Assembly: GCF_964036595.1 (NCBI RefSeq)
Contig: NZ_OZ038523.1
Location: forward strand, 1,082,501-1,146,500
Direction of reading: 5' to 3'
DNA from: Tenacibaculum sp. 190524A05c
GTDB taxonomy: Bacteria; Bacteroidota; Bacteroidia; Flavobacteriales; Flavobacteriaceae
DNA: 64,000 nucleotides
The notes under the pieces are model-generated. The model was not told the DNA's origin. It saw nothing but the letters and a program-made list of their open reading frames with translations, and searched no databases. This document shows positions 56,057-64,000 of the stretch, one piece after another (position 1 is the first letter of the stretch; each line of letters opens with the position of its first letter). Both the position numbers and the translations under genes were made by a program.

Positions 56057-57922
56057 TTAAGAAGCTTCCAAATATTCTAACAAAGAACTTCCCTTTGGAG
56101 CATTAATTTTTTTACGAAGTCGTAGTCTACTTCTCGAAACACTATCTTGAGAAATGGCCAACATTCTTGCAATTTCTTGAGTATCTAAATACAACTTTTC
56201 CATTGCGATTAATCTTTCTTCAGCTTTTGTTAATTGAAAACCTTTATTCTTTATACTCGCGAAGAAATTAGGATATACCCTTCTAAACTTTTCTTTAAAA
56301 TCATACCAGTCTTCATTGGTAAGAATTTTAATTGCTGTAAGATCTTTTAGTTTCTCTGAAGATTGATGAGCTCCTAGTTCATCTTTCAATTTTTCAATCT
56401 CAGAAGTTAATACTTCTTGTGCTTTACTTCTTTCTAAAAGTTGTTTTGTATATGCCTCAAGTTCAGCTTTATTTTTTTCAATTTTAGCTGCTAAAGCTGC
56501 CCTTTTTAATTTTCCTTGTTTCCAGATCACAGAAGAAATTATAACAGATAAAATAACTACAAATAGTAAAAGCATCCATAATACGTTTCTTTTACTTTTA
56601 GCTAATTGTTTGTCTTTTTCTAATAGTGCTATTTCAGATTCCTTTTTATAAATTTCATTATCTTTTCTTTCAGTTTCAAATTGAGACTGATAAAATAAAA
56701 ATGTGTTCGTTTTTATTTCATTATCCAAAGAATCTTTCGCTTTTAAATACTTTGTAGTATGAATATGAGATTTTTCATATGCACCTTTAAGAGCATATAG
56801 TTCTGCAATCTCTTTCTCTGCTTCTAAATAAGTATTTACGTCATTGATTTTACTTTTTTTGCTGAGAATCGTTTTCAGTATTTCTTCTGACTTAGCATAC
56901 TTTTTTGATTTGCTGTAAAACGAAGCTCTTGGTAACAATAAAATCGTATTGTAGTATTCAGGAGCACCAGTAAATTCTTTTTCTTTATCAGCAATATTTA
57001 GGTATTTCCTAGCATTTTTAAGATCATTTTTTTCTAAATAATAATCAGCATAAGCCGCTGCTCCATGTGTTTTTATTCTAGCAATATGAATTTTATGTGT
57101 AACGCTATCTAAGCGAATGAAGGCAGAATCTATATATTTTTTTGCAGTCTCAATTTCTTTCAAGCTTTGATAATTACTTGCTAGTTGAATACATGTTATA
57201 CCTACTCCACTATGATCTCTTATTTGTTTTTGCTGTTCGAGAACCTTCTTTCGTTCTTCAATAGCTTTTTTGAAAAACTTATTTCTTCCATATAAACTAG
57301 CCAATTCTGACAATGAATAACTTGCATATCGCTGATCTCCTAGTTTATCATATAACACATAAGATTCTTCAAGACGATCAATTGCTAAAAGGAAATCTTT
57401 CAAATTCGTATATACTTGACCGGCGAAAAAACGTGCATCTGCGGCAAATATGGAATCACCTGATTCTAAAAATAAATCTGCAGAAAGGTCGTAATCTTTT
57501 GCCGCTTTATTTAATAATTCTTTATTGAAATAAGCTCCTCCTCGTTTTAATAATAAATGAGCCTCTGATTTTTTCTTTGTGAATTTCGGCTTGAATTTCA
57601 ACATTTCCTCAATTATATAAATTGCGGAATCCTGATCGCCACCATATATATACTTTTGCGCAATAAATCTGGTCCTAGAAGCTGCTAAATCATAATCACC
57701 TAGTTTTTTTGATAAGTTTACTAGATCATTTAAATACTGGAACTGTTTTGGATGATTACTCTTAATCATTTCTTTCGCCAAGTTGTCTAAAATAGTAAGT
57801 CTATCCTTCTCAACCTTTGTTTTGGCTAATACTACTTGTAAGGAATCTATTTTGGTTTGTGAAAAACCTAAAAAGCAGTTTAATGTTATTACAATAACTA
57901 TTAGAAGATTATTTTTATTCAT
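56057..57922 (-). CDS. Membrane TPR regulator with LuxR-type HTH, second copy
   Basis: 621 residues. Signal peptide (MNKNNLLIVIVITLNCF, to about residue 21), about eight TPR-like hairpins (for example YLNDLVNLSKKLGDYDLA, NKAAKDYDLSADLFLESGD), one membrane helix (VLWMLLLFVVILSVIISSVI), a coiled coil and a C-terminal helix-turn-helix (LTKAEERLIAMEKLYLDTQE, RSRLRLRKK). The C-terminal domain differs in sequence from the two paralogues but the layout is the same. It follows the gene at 57947 by 24 nt and is therefore co-transcribed with it, and it lies 251 bp upstream of the second giant gene on the same strand. Its likely target is that gene. Confidence 0.82.
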   Translation of the reverse strand: MNKNNLLIVIVITLNCFLGFSQTKIDSLQVVLAKTKVEKDRLTILDNLAKEMIKSNHPKQFQYLNDLVNLSKKLGDYDLAASRTRFIAQKYIYGGDQDSAIYIIEEMLKFKPKFTKKKSEAHLLLKRGGAYFNKELLNKAAKDYDLSADLFLESGDSIFAADARFFAGQVYTNLKDFLLAIDRLEESYVLYDKLGDQRYASYSLSELASLYGRNKFFKKAIEERKKVLEQQKQIRDHSGVGITCIQLASNYQSLKEIETAKKYIDSAFIRLDSVTHKIHIARIKTHGAAAYADYYLEKNDLKNARKYLNIADKEKEFTGAPEYYNTILLLPRASFYSKSKKYAKSEEILKTILSKKSKINDVNTYLEAEKEIAELYALKGAYEKSHIHTTKYLKAKDSLDNEIKTNTFLFYQSQFETERKDNEIYKKESEIALLEKDKQLAKSKRNVLWMLLLFVVILSVIISSVIWKQGKLKRAALAAKIEKNKAELEAYTKQLLERSKAQEVLTSEIEKLKDELGAHQSSEKLKDLTAIKILTNEDWYDFKEKFRRVYPNFFASIKNKGFQLTKAEERLIAMEKLYLDTQEIARMLAISQDSVSRSRLRLRKKINAPKGSSLLEYLEAS

Positions 57923-57946
57923 GGGAAGATTTATGATTCAATAAAG

Positions 57947-59590
57947 TTAAATAGATTGAATGAAACGTTCTAATTCTTCTCCCGAATTTAATCCCATTTT
58001 TTTACGAATTCTATATCTAGTAGATTTTACGGCATCTAATGAGGAATTTCTCACTGTCATAATTTCTTTAATAGATAAATTGACACGCAAAAGTGCGCAC
58101 ACTTCTCTTTCAGTCTTTGTTAGTTTTGGATATAATTCTCTTAATTTAGCGTCGAATCCTTGATTAATATCCGTTATTTTCGACTGAATTTCCGATAATT
58201 TTCCTTCGGTAGTAACCTGTAACTGTAACTCTGAAATGAGTGAACTAAGTTTTACTTTTAATTCATCCTTAGCCTCTGGAAGAATATGCGTTTTAATTTG
58301 ATCCAAAAGTTCTTGTTTAAACTCTAATCTCATGGTATTGTCGGCCACAAGCTTTTTAGTTTCTTCTTCTCCAACTTTTACCTTTGCATCTAATAACTCT
58401 TTTTGAGCTTTTTCTCTTTCTACCTTTTCCTCTAATATGATTGCTCTGTTCTTATAAATTCTGAAAATTAAATATGCTATTATTAATCCACTTACAAGAA
58501 CCAATAAAAACAAAATTCTATATAATTGTTTCTTAGATCTTTCTTCTTTAGCTAGCAATTCAACTTCCCTTTTTTCTTGCTGAAATTTATAATTTAACTC
58601 AGAAGCTTGTATCCTTTTGATATTCTCAATATTAAAAATTGAATCAGAATACCTATTGAATTTTCTATAGTCAAAATAAGCAGTTTTATAATCTCCCATT
58701 TTATGACTTAAGAAACTCTTTCGTAAATACGCTTTTGAAATTCTTTTTCTAAAATTTTCTTGTTTAGCAACTGCTAGTGCCGAATCGGCATATAACATAG
58801 ATTTTTCATACTCTTTTAACAACTTGAATAGCGTTGACATGTTGTAATATGCGCCAGTAAGAGAAAATAATCTATTCGCTTTTTTTGAAACAGTGATATT
58901 TTTTGAGGCTAGTTCAATAGCTAAATCGTATTTTTTTTGATCTCTATATAACGTAATCATATTGTTATTTACGCGTTGTATATCATCAAAACTATTTACA
59001 GATTCTAATAATTCTCTAGCTTTTTTATAGCAAACCAAAGCTGAATCGAGCTTTTTACTCTGTCTATAAGAAACTCCCATCATATTATAACCAATAGCTA
59101 CTCCATGAACATCATTAATTGCTTTCTTTATAGCTATCGATTCTTTGTATAAGGTTATTGCTTTTTGATGTAATTTTTGAGACCTGTACACCATTCCAAT
59201 ATTATGCATGATGTCAGAACCTCTTAATGAGTCATTTAATTCTTCATAAATAGACTTGGCTTTTAAATTAAACTCTAAAGCTTCAGGATACCTTCCTTCT
59301 CTTCTATTTATAATAGCTTGTATAGTAAAGGCTTTAGCTAATTGTTCTTTATTAACATCACTTTGATTATTAATTAACTCGACTGCTTCCTCAACCATTC
59401 TTTTAGCGAAAGAAAAATTGTATTCATATTGCTTCTCAGCAAAATCAAGCATCAAATCTATCTTCTCTTTGTCACTTTCAGAAACATCAATTTTATCTTG
59501 AAATTTGATAAAAATTGAATCTCCTTCTTGAGCACAAAGCGAAAATATTAAAAGATTAAAAAAAACAAATATTATACCTCTCATTAGCAT
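57947..59590 (-). CDS. Membrane TPR regulator with LuxR-type HTH, third copy
   Basis: 547 residues from the first ATG at 59590 (a TTG lies one codon earlier, and another ATG at 59584 gives MRGIIFVFFNLLIF). A signal peptide is followed by TPR-like hairpins (SDIMHNIGMVYRSQKLHQKA), one membrane helix (LYRILFLLVLVSGLIIAYLI), a coiled coil and a LuxR/GerE domain (LTKTEREVCALLRVNLSIKE, RKKMGLNSG). It is closest to the protein at 43895: both share KSEREI/KTEREV and the RIRKKMGL end. A TACATTTG box at 59591-59598 touches the start codons, so the transcript may be leaderless, but no -33 TTG was found. It probably controls neighbouring surface proteins. Confidence 0.85.
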   Translation of the reverse strand: MLMRGIIFVFFNLLIFSLCAQEGDSIFIKFQDKIDVSESDKEKIDLMLDFAEKQYEYNFSFAKRMVEEAVELINNQSDVNKEQLAKAFTIQAIINRREGRYPEALEFNLKAKSIYEELNDSLRGSDIMHNIGMVYRSQKLHQKAITLYKESIAIKKAINDVHGVAIGYNMMGVSYRQSKKLDSALVCYKKARELLESVNSFDDIQRVNNNMITLYRDQKKYDLAIELASKNITVSKKANRLFSLTGAYYNMSTLFKLLKEYEKSMLYADSALAVAKQENFRKRISKAYLRKSFLSHKMGDYKTAYFDYRKFNRYSDSIFNIENIKRIQASELNYKFQQEKREVELLAKEERSKKQLYRILFLLVLVSGLIIAYLIFRIYKNRAIILEEKVEREKAQKELLDAKVKVGEEETKKLVADNTMRLEFKQELLDQIKTHILPEAKDELKVKLSSLISELQLQVTTEGKLSEIQSKITDINQGFDAKLRELYPKLTKTEREVCALLRVNLSIKEIMTVRNSSLDAVKSTRYRIRKKMGLNSGEELERFIQSI

Positions 59591-59636
59591 CAAATGTAAT
59601 CATAAATTAATACATCATAACATATAAATTTTCTAA

Positions 59637-59671
59637 GTAAAAAAGCGATAACTTACATTAGGTTATCGCTT
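59637..59671 (-). terminator. Terminator of the third surface-protein gene
   Basis: A perfect 10-bp stem (AAGCGATAAC at 59643-59652 with GTTATCGCTT at 59662-59671, 9-nt loop) is followed on the minus strand by T6. It lies 26 nt after the stop codon at 59698. Confidence 0.85.
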
Positions 59672-59697
59672 CTTTGTATATAATTTGACTACTTATT

Positions 59698-62600
59698 TTA
59701 TTCTATTACCATTTTCTTTGTAGCTACTTTATGACCTCTTACATATAAAGTATAGAAGTACACTCCTACTGGTAAAGAAGAACTATTAAAGTAAATTTCT
59801 TGCTCTCCTAATTTTTCTAAATTAACTGTATCAATTACTTGTCCTGAAGTATTGCTAAATACAATCGCTGCATTTTCCATAGTTTCTGGAACGTAATATT
59901 TAATAGAAGTTGTACCATTAAATGGATTTGGAATATTCTGGTATAAAATTGGTTGATTCTTACCAGCTGTTAATCCTCCGTCAGAACTTAAAGTTCCATT
60001 ACAAGCACAATTTTCTAATTGATCTAATCTTGATAAAACAGTATTCATCTCTGTCTTTAACTGAGCAACCTCCGCTTGAGCAGTTGATAAATCGCTTTGT
60101 AAAGTAGAAATTAATGGAGCTAAATCTACACTAACAGAAGAACCATTTTGGATTGCCACTGTTAAATCAGTTCCTGATAACGTAGCTGATGTTAAATCTT
60201 GATTATCTGTATTTACATATGCAGATAAATCCACTGATGTAGCATCATTTGTTAGACTTAAAGTATTTCCTGTTAAAGTTAAATCTTGGTTATCTGTTCC
60301 TGTACCATCTTGTAAACTTGATAAATCTACAGAATTACCATTCGCAATACTTAAGTTAGATCCTGATAGACTTAATGTTTGAGCATCTGTATTGTCCAAA
60401 TATCCTGATAAATCAACTGAAGTCGCATCATTTGTTAAACTTAATGTGTTTCCTGATAAAGCTAAATCTTGGTTATCAGTTCCTGTACCATCTTGTAAAC
60501 TTGATAAATCGACAGAATTACCATTTGCAATACTTAAACTAGATCCTGATAATGCTAAGGTTTGAGCATCTGTGTTATCTAAATAACCAGATAAATCAAC
60601 GGTAGAAGCATCATTAGTTAAACTCAATGTATTTCCTGATAAAGCTAAATCTTGATTATCTGTTCCTGTACCATCTTGTAAGCTTGATAAATCAATAGAA
60701 TTTCCATTTTCAATACTTAAACTAGTTCCTGTGAAAGTCAAGTTTTGTGAATCTGTATTATCTAAATATCCAGATAAATCAACTGTAGAAGCATTACCTG
60801 AAATACTTAACGTATTTGTAGATAAAGAAATTGATTGTGCATCTGTATTATCTAAATATCCTGATAAGTCAACCGAAGTAGCATCGTTGGTTAAACTTAA
60901 AATATTACTTCCTGATAATGATAAATCTTGATTATCTGTATTATCTAAGTATCCCGATAAATCAACTGTTGAAGCATTTCCAGAAATACTTAAGGTATTT
61001 GTCGATAATGAGATTGACTGTGCATCTGTATTGTCTAAGAAACTGGATAAATCAACAGACGTAACATCATTAGATAAACTTAAAGTGCTTCCTGATAACG
61101 ATAAATCTTGGTTATCTGTGTTATCTAAGTATCCAGATAAATCGACTGTTGTAGCATCATTTGTTAGACTCAAAATATTACTAGCTGATAATGCTAAGTC
61201 TTGATTATCTGTATTATCTAAATATCCTGATAAATCAACTGTAGATGAATTTCCTGAGATTCTTAAGGTATTTGTAGATAAAGAGATTGACTGTGCGTCG
61301 GTATTATCTAAATATCCAGATAAGTCAACGGTTGTGGCATCATTAGTTAGGCTCAAAATATTACTGGCTGATAATGCTAAGTCTTGATTATCTGTGTTAT
61401 CTAAATACCCTGATAAATCCACTGTAGATGAATTTCCTGAGATACTTAATGTATTTGTAGATAAAGAGATTGACTGTGCGTCAGTATTATCTAAATATCC
61501 AGATAAGTCAACGGTTGTGGCATCATTCGTTAGGCTCAAAATATTACTGGTTGATAATGCTAAGTCTTGATTATCTGTGTTATCTAAATACCCTGATAAA
61601 TCCACAGTTTTTGCTGCTTCTCCATCTCCTTCTAACGATAGACTTAATGTATTTGTTGTTAATGAAAATGCATCTATCTTTTGATCATCTGTGTTATCTA
61701 AGTAACCTGATAAATCAACAGTTTTTGCTGCTTCCCCATCCCCTTCTAGAGATAAACTTAATGTATTTGTTGCTAATGAAAATGCATCAATTTTTTGATC
61801 ATCTGTATTATCTAAATATCCTGATAAATCAACGGTAGAGGCATTACCTGAAATACTTAATGTGTTTGTAGCTAAAGAGATTGATTGTGCATCGGTATTA
61901 TCTAAGTATCCTGATAAATCAACAGTTGTTGCATCATTTGTTAGACTCAAAATATTACTGGCTGATAATGCTAAGTCTTGATTATCAGTATTATCTAAAT
62001 ATCCTGATAAGTCTACAGTTTTCGCCCCTTCTCCGTCTCCTTCTAACGATAGGCTTAATGTATTTGTTGTTAATGAAAATGCATCTATCTTTTGATCATC
62101 TGTGTTATCTAAATACCCTGATAAATCCACTGTCGTAGCATCATTTGTTAGACTCAAAATATTACTAGCTGATAATGCTAAATCTTGATTATCTGTATTA
62201 TCTAAATACCCAGATAAATCGACAGTTTTTGCTGCTTCTCCATCTCCTTCTAAAGATAAACTTAATGTATTTGTCGCTAATGAAAATGCATCAATTTTTT
62301 GATCATCTGTATTGTCTAAATAACCTGATAAATCAACTGTAGATGAATTTCCAGAAATACTTAAGGTGTTTGTAGCCAAAGAGATTGATTGAGCATCTGT
62401 ATTTGCTAAAGCCGAAACATCTACTGTATGATTATCTGCAAATGTTAATTGATTTGTTGCTCCATTGAAACGAACTTGTTTAAAAATAGCTCCAATATCA
62501 AACAATCGGCGTTCACCATTAGCGAAGTCTATTCTCAATGAATCTAATCCTGAAATACCACCACCTGAGATGCTATTTAATCTTACAGTATTACCACCAC

Positions 62601-64000
62601 CAATTGATAGATCTCCTGTATCTGTATCGTATGATAAATTTTTAGAAATCCATGTCATAGTTCCAGCTCCATCTGTTGTTAAAACCTGATTTGCCGTACC
62701 ATCGGTAATAGGGAATTCATAATTCCCACCAATATTTAAGGTATTTGAAAGTTGCATTTTACCGCCAACACTAATTGCCGCAACCGGAGTTCCTGATGGT
62801 GTTCCCCAAGTCCAACCATTTGATGTATTAGTACTCATTGAATTTTTTATACTTACACCAGTTACCGGACCATAATTATAATTAGCACCAGAACCATATG
62901 AAATTTTATAGGTACTACGATTATTAAATTCAATTCCGTTATCTTCTCCACCAGCAAAACGGACTACATTGCTTCCCATATTCAGCATTGTTGTAGCTGT
63001 ATGGTTTCCTAAATTATCAGCAGTAGCAGATGACCATTCAGTTCCTGTCCAAGTGTATAACTTTTTCTCGTCTGTATCATAAACTATTAAACCTGCTTCT
63101 GTTTCTCTAATTCCAGGCGAAGATGCATTTGTTGGAACTGCTGGCACCATTGCATTTCTCTGAGCCGTTGTCATTCTATTTACTAAAAACCCTTTATTAG
63201 TTCCTGTTAAATCCAAAGAAGAAAACGCGTTAGGACTATCAGTTCCCACTCCAACGCTTACTGGGTTTGTAGCCCCACCTAAAACTAAAGTATTGTCACT
63301 TGCCGCTGTTGCTCCGTTACCAATTGCAATAGAATTTGTTCCACTTACAATTGCATTATATCCAATTGCGATATTATTTGTTGCTTCAGTTGCACTTGGT
63401 GTTGGGCCACCAGGAGAACTATCAACTAAATCATTAGATCTTGCACCGTAACCTATTACAATAGCTCCATTATTTTGAGTGGCAGCATTTGCTCCTATTG
63501 CAACAGATTGATTACTAGAAACATTAACCACATCACCAATACCAATTGAAAATGGTTGTGAAATAACCGTTTGATGTCCCATACCAATAGAATTATCAGC
63601 ATTAGCATCCATATTAATTTCGTTACCTATACCTAAAGCTCTCGTTCCTCTTACGTCATGATTCTGTCCTATGGAAATCGCATATTGACCTTCATTACGA
63701 CCATTATATCCAAACATGGTAACATCATTCTGACCTACATAAGAATTTGCTCCAATAAATGTTGTTCTATATCTTCTTGTTGCATTACTTCCTCCTCCTC
63801 TATAATCTGCAAAAGCTCCCATCCCTACATTATCTTCACCTTCTCTGTTTGTGAAACCTGCTTGAAAACCAACATAGGTATTTCTATTCGCATTCGATGT
63901 TGAGTTAGTTCGGTTATTATCCCAACCAGACATACCACCAACAAAAGTATTATAATCGGCATGTTCAGTTGCCACACCAGAGGCTGCTCCAACCATAGTA
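59698..64000 (-). CDS. T9SS surface protein with YadA-like head (cut by window edge)
   Basis: At least 1433 residues; the frame stays open at base 64000, so the N-terminus is missing. The first 230 residues contain YadA-head-like turns (NSIAIGNGA, AISIGQN, ALGIGN, SVAIGANA), then a short FLVNRMTTAQRNAM region common in Bacteroidota fibre-like proteins. About 24 short beta repeats follow (VDLSGYLDNTD in 18 exact copies), then a coiled coil (LQSDLSTAQAEVAQLKTEMN) with a CACNG pair, and a T9SS type A sorting domain (GVYFYTLYVRGHK, KKMVIE). Trimeric autotransporter heads normally end in a membrane anchor and fibre proteins in an S74 chaperone; here a T9SS tail replaces both. An adhesive fibre is likely. 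Confidence 0.82.
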   Translation of the reverse strand, partial: TMVGAASGVATEHADYNTFVGGMSGWDNNRTNSTSNANRNTYVGFQAGFTNREGEDNVGMGAFADYRGGGSNATRRYRTTFIGANSYVGQNDVTMFGYNGRNEGQYAISIGQNHDVRGTRALGIGNEINMDANADNSIGMGHQTVISQPFSIGIGDVVNVSSNQSVAIGANAATQNNGAIVIGYGARSNDLVDSSPGGPTPSATEATNNIAIGYNAIVSGTNSIAIGNGATAASDNTLVLGGATNPVSVGVGTDSPNAFSSLDLTGTNKGFLVNRMTTAQRNAMVPAVPTNASSPGIRETEAGLIVYDTDEKKLYTWTGTEWSSATADNLGNHTATTMLNMGSNVVRFAGGEDNGIEFNNRSTYKISYGSGANYNYGPVTGVSIKNSMSTNTSNGWTWGTPSGTPVAAISVGGKMQLSNTLNIGGNYEFPITDGTANQVLTTDGAGTMTWISKNLSYDTDTGDLSIGGGNTVRLNSISGGGISGLDSLRIDFANGERRLFDIGAIFKQVRFNGATNQLTFADNHTVDVSALANTDAQSISLATNTLSISGNSSTVDLSGYLDNTDDQKIDAFSLATNTLSLSLEGDGEAAKTVDLSGYLDNTDNQDLALSASNILSLTNDATTVDLSGYLDNTDDQKIDAFSLTTNTLSLSLEGDGEGAKTVDLSGYLDNTDNQDLALSASNILSLTNDATTVDLSGYLDNTDAQSISLATNTLSISGNASTVDLSGYLDNTDDQKIDAFSLATNTLSLSLEGDGEAAKTVDLSGYLDNTDDQKIDAFSLTTNTLSLSLEGDGEAAKTVDLSGYLDNTDNQDLALSTSNILSLTNDATTVDLSGYLDNTDAQSISLSTNTLSISGNSSTVDLSGYLDNTDNQDLALSASNILSLTNDATTVDLSGYLDNTDAQSISLSTNTLRISGNSSTVDLSGYLDNTDNQDLALSASNILSLTNDATTVDLSGYLDNTDNQDLSLSGSTLSLSNDVTSVDLSSFLDNTDAQSISLSTNTLSISGNASTVDLSGYLDNTDNQDLSLSGSNILSLTNDATSVDLSGYLDNTDAQSISLSTNTLSISGNASTVDLSGYLDNTDSQNLTFTGTSLSIENGNSIDLSSLQDGTGTDNQDLALSGNTLSLTNDASTVDLSGYLDNTDAQTLALSGSSLSIANGNSVDLSSLQDGTGTDNQDLALSGNTLSLTNDATSVDLSGYLDNTDAQTLSLSGSNLSIANGNSVDLSSLQDGTGTDNQDLTLTGNTLSLTNDATSVDLSAYVNTDNQDLTSATLSGTDLTVAIQNGSSVSVDLAPLISTLQSDLSTAQAEVAQLKTEMNTVLSRLDQLENCACNGTLSSDGGLTAGKNQPILYQNIPNPFNGTTSIKYYVPETMENAAIVFSNTSGQVIDTVNLEKLGEQEIYFNSSSLPVGVYFYTLYVRGHKVATKKMVIE
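60195..62435 (-). repeat. In-frame short beta repeats
   Basis: About 2.2 kb of coding repeats. VDLSGYLDNTD occurs 18 times exactly; variants include VDLSSFLDNTD, VDLSSLQDGTGTD (three copies), VDLSAYVNTD and VDVSALANTD. The connecting segments alternate between three types (SLATNTLSISGN, LALSASNILSLTND and DQKIDAFSL with SLEGDGE). Long near-identical DNA stretches could let the copy number change by recombination. Confidence 0.9.

Noticed and set aside
60195..62435. Regular repeats suggesting a CRISPR array
   Set aside because: The repeats are in frame in one long ORF and encode a beta-rich protein; spacers are also homologous to each other and no cas gene is present.

Overview
The window looks like chromosomal DNA of a Bacteroidota bacterium, most likely a marine member of the Flavobacteriaceae. 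The DNA is strongly AT-rich. Three very large surface proteins end in type IX secretion (T9SS) sorting domains. One clear promoter matches the Bacteroidota TTG / TAnnTTTG consensus. There is a beta-1,3-glucan (laminarin-type) utilization locus and several LuxR-type membrane regulators of a kind common in this phylum. I saw no tRNA, rRNA, CRISPR array, transposase or phage gene. Genus cannot be fixed from sequence alone.

Layout. 1-341: start of a glycosyltransferase gene cut by the window edge. 640-1232: two tandem STAS-like small proteins. 1373-3448: a TPR plus outer-membrane barrel protein. 3457-12001: a signalling region. One operon reads CheY-like receiver, H-NOX heme protein, PAS histidine kinase, soluble histidine kinase, Hpt, LytTR response regulator. 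After an unrelated PLP enzyme gene (7923-9770, + strand), a second operon reads FIST-domain protein, then a paralogue of the soluble kinase. H-NOX proteins bind NO or O2, and some FIST proteins (NosP) bind NO through heme, so this may be a two-input NO phosphorelay.

12389-34284: a beta-glucan utilization locus, all on the minus strand. In transcription order it holds a sodium:solute symporter, a membrane beta-propeller/LuxR regulator, a glycosidase fused to an outer-membrane barrel, a glycan-binding lipoprotein, a GH16 laminarinase, a second glycan-binding lipoprotein, a terminator hairpin, a large cytosolic GH149-type beta-1,3-glucan phosphorylase, a GH17 lipoprotein, a GH30 lipoprotein, a GPH sugar transporter fused to GH17, and a free cytosolic GH17. 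No SusC/SusD pair lies in the window. The outer-membrane barrel and the inner-membrane transporter each carry a glycosidase domain, which is the most unusual feature here. A plausible route is: surface cleavage by GH16/GH17/GH30, passage through the barrel-glycosidase, import by the transporter-GH17, then cytosolic GH17 action and phosphorolysis. Released glucose may enter through the symporter.

34345-36896: a divergent AraC regulator and Baeyer-Villiger-type flavin monooxygenase pair. 36958-64000: a surface-protein region. Two giant T9SS proteins (2182 and 3341 residues) have different N-terminal parts but share a nearly identical C-terminal part, and each is followed 7 nt later by a nearly identical 56-residue secreted microprotein gene. 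This makes a 1.66-kb colinear direct repeat 8644 bp apart. Three paralogous signal peptide-TPR-TM-LuxR regulators lie between them. The window ends inside a third T9SS protein with a YadA-like head and about 24 short beta repeats.
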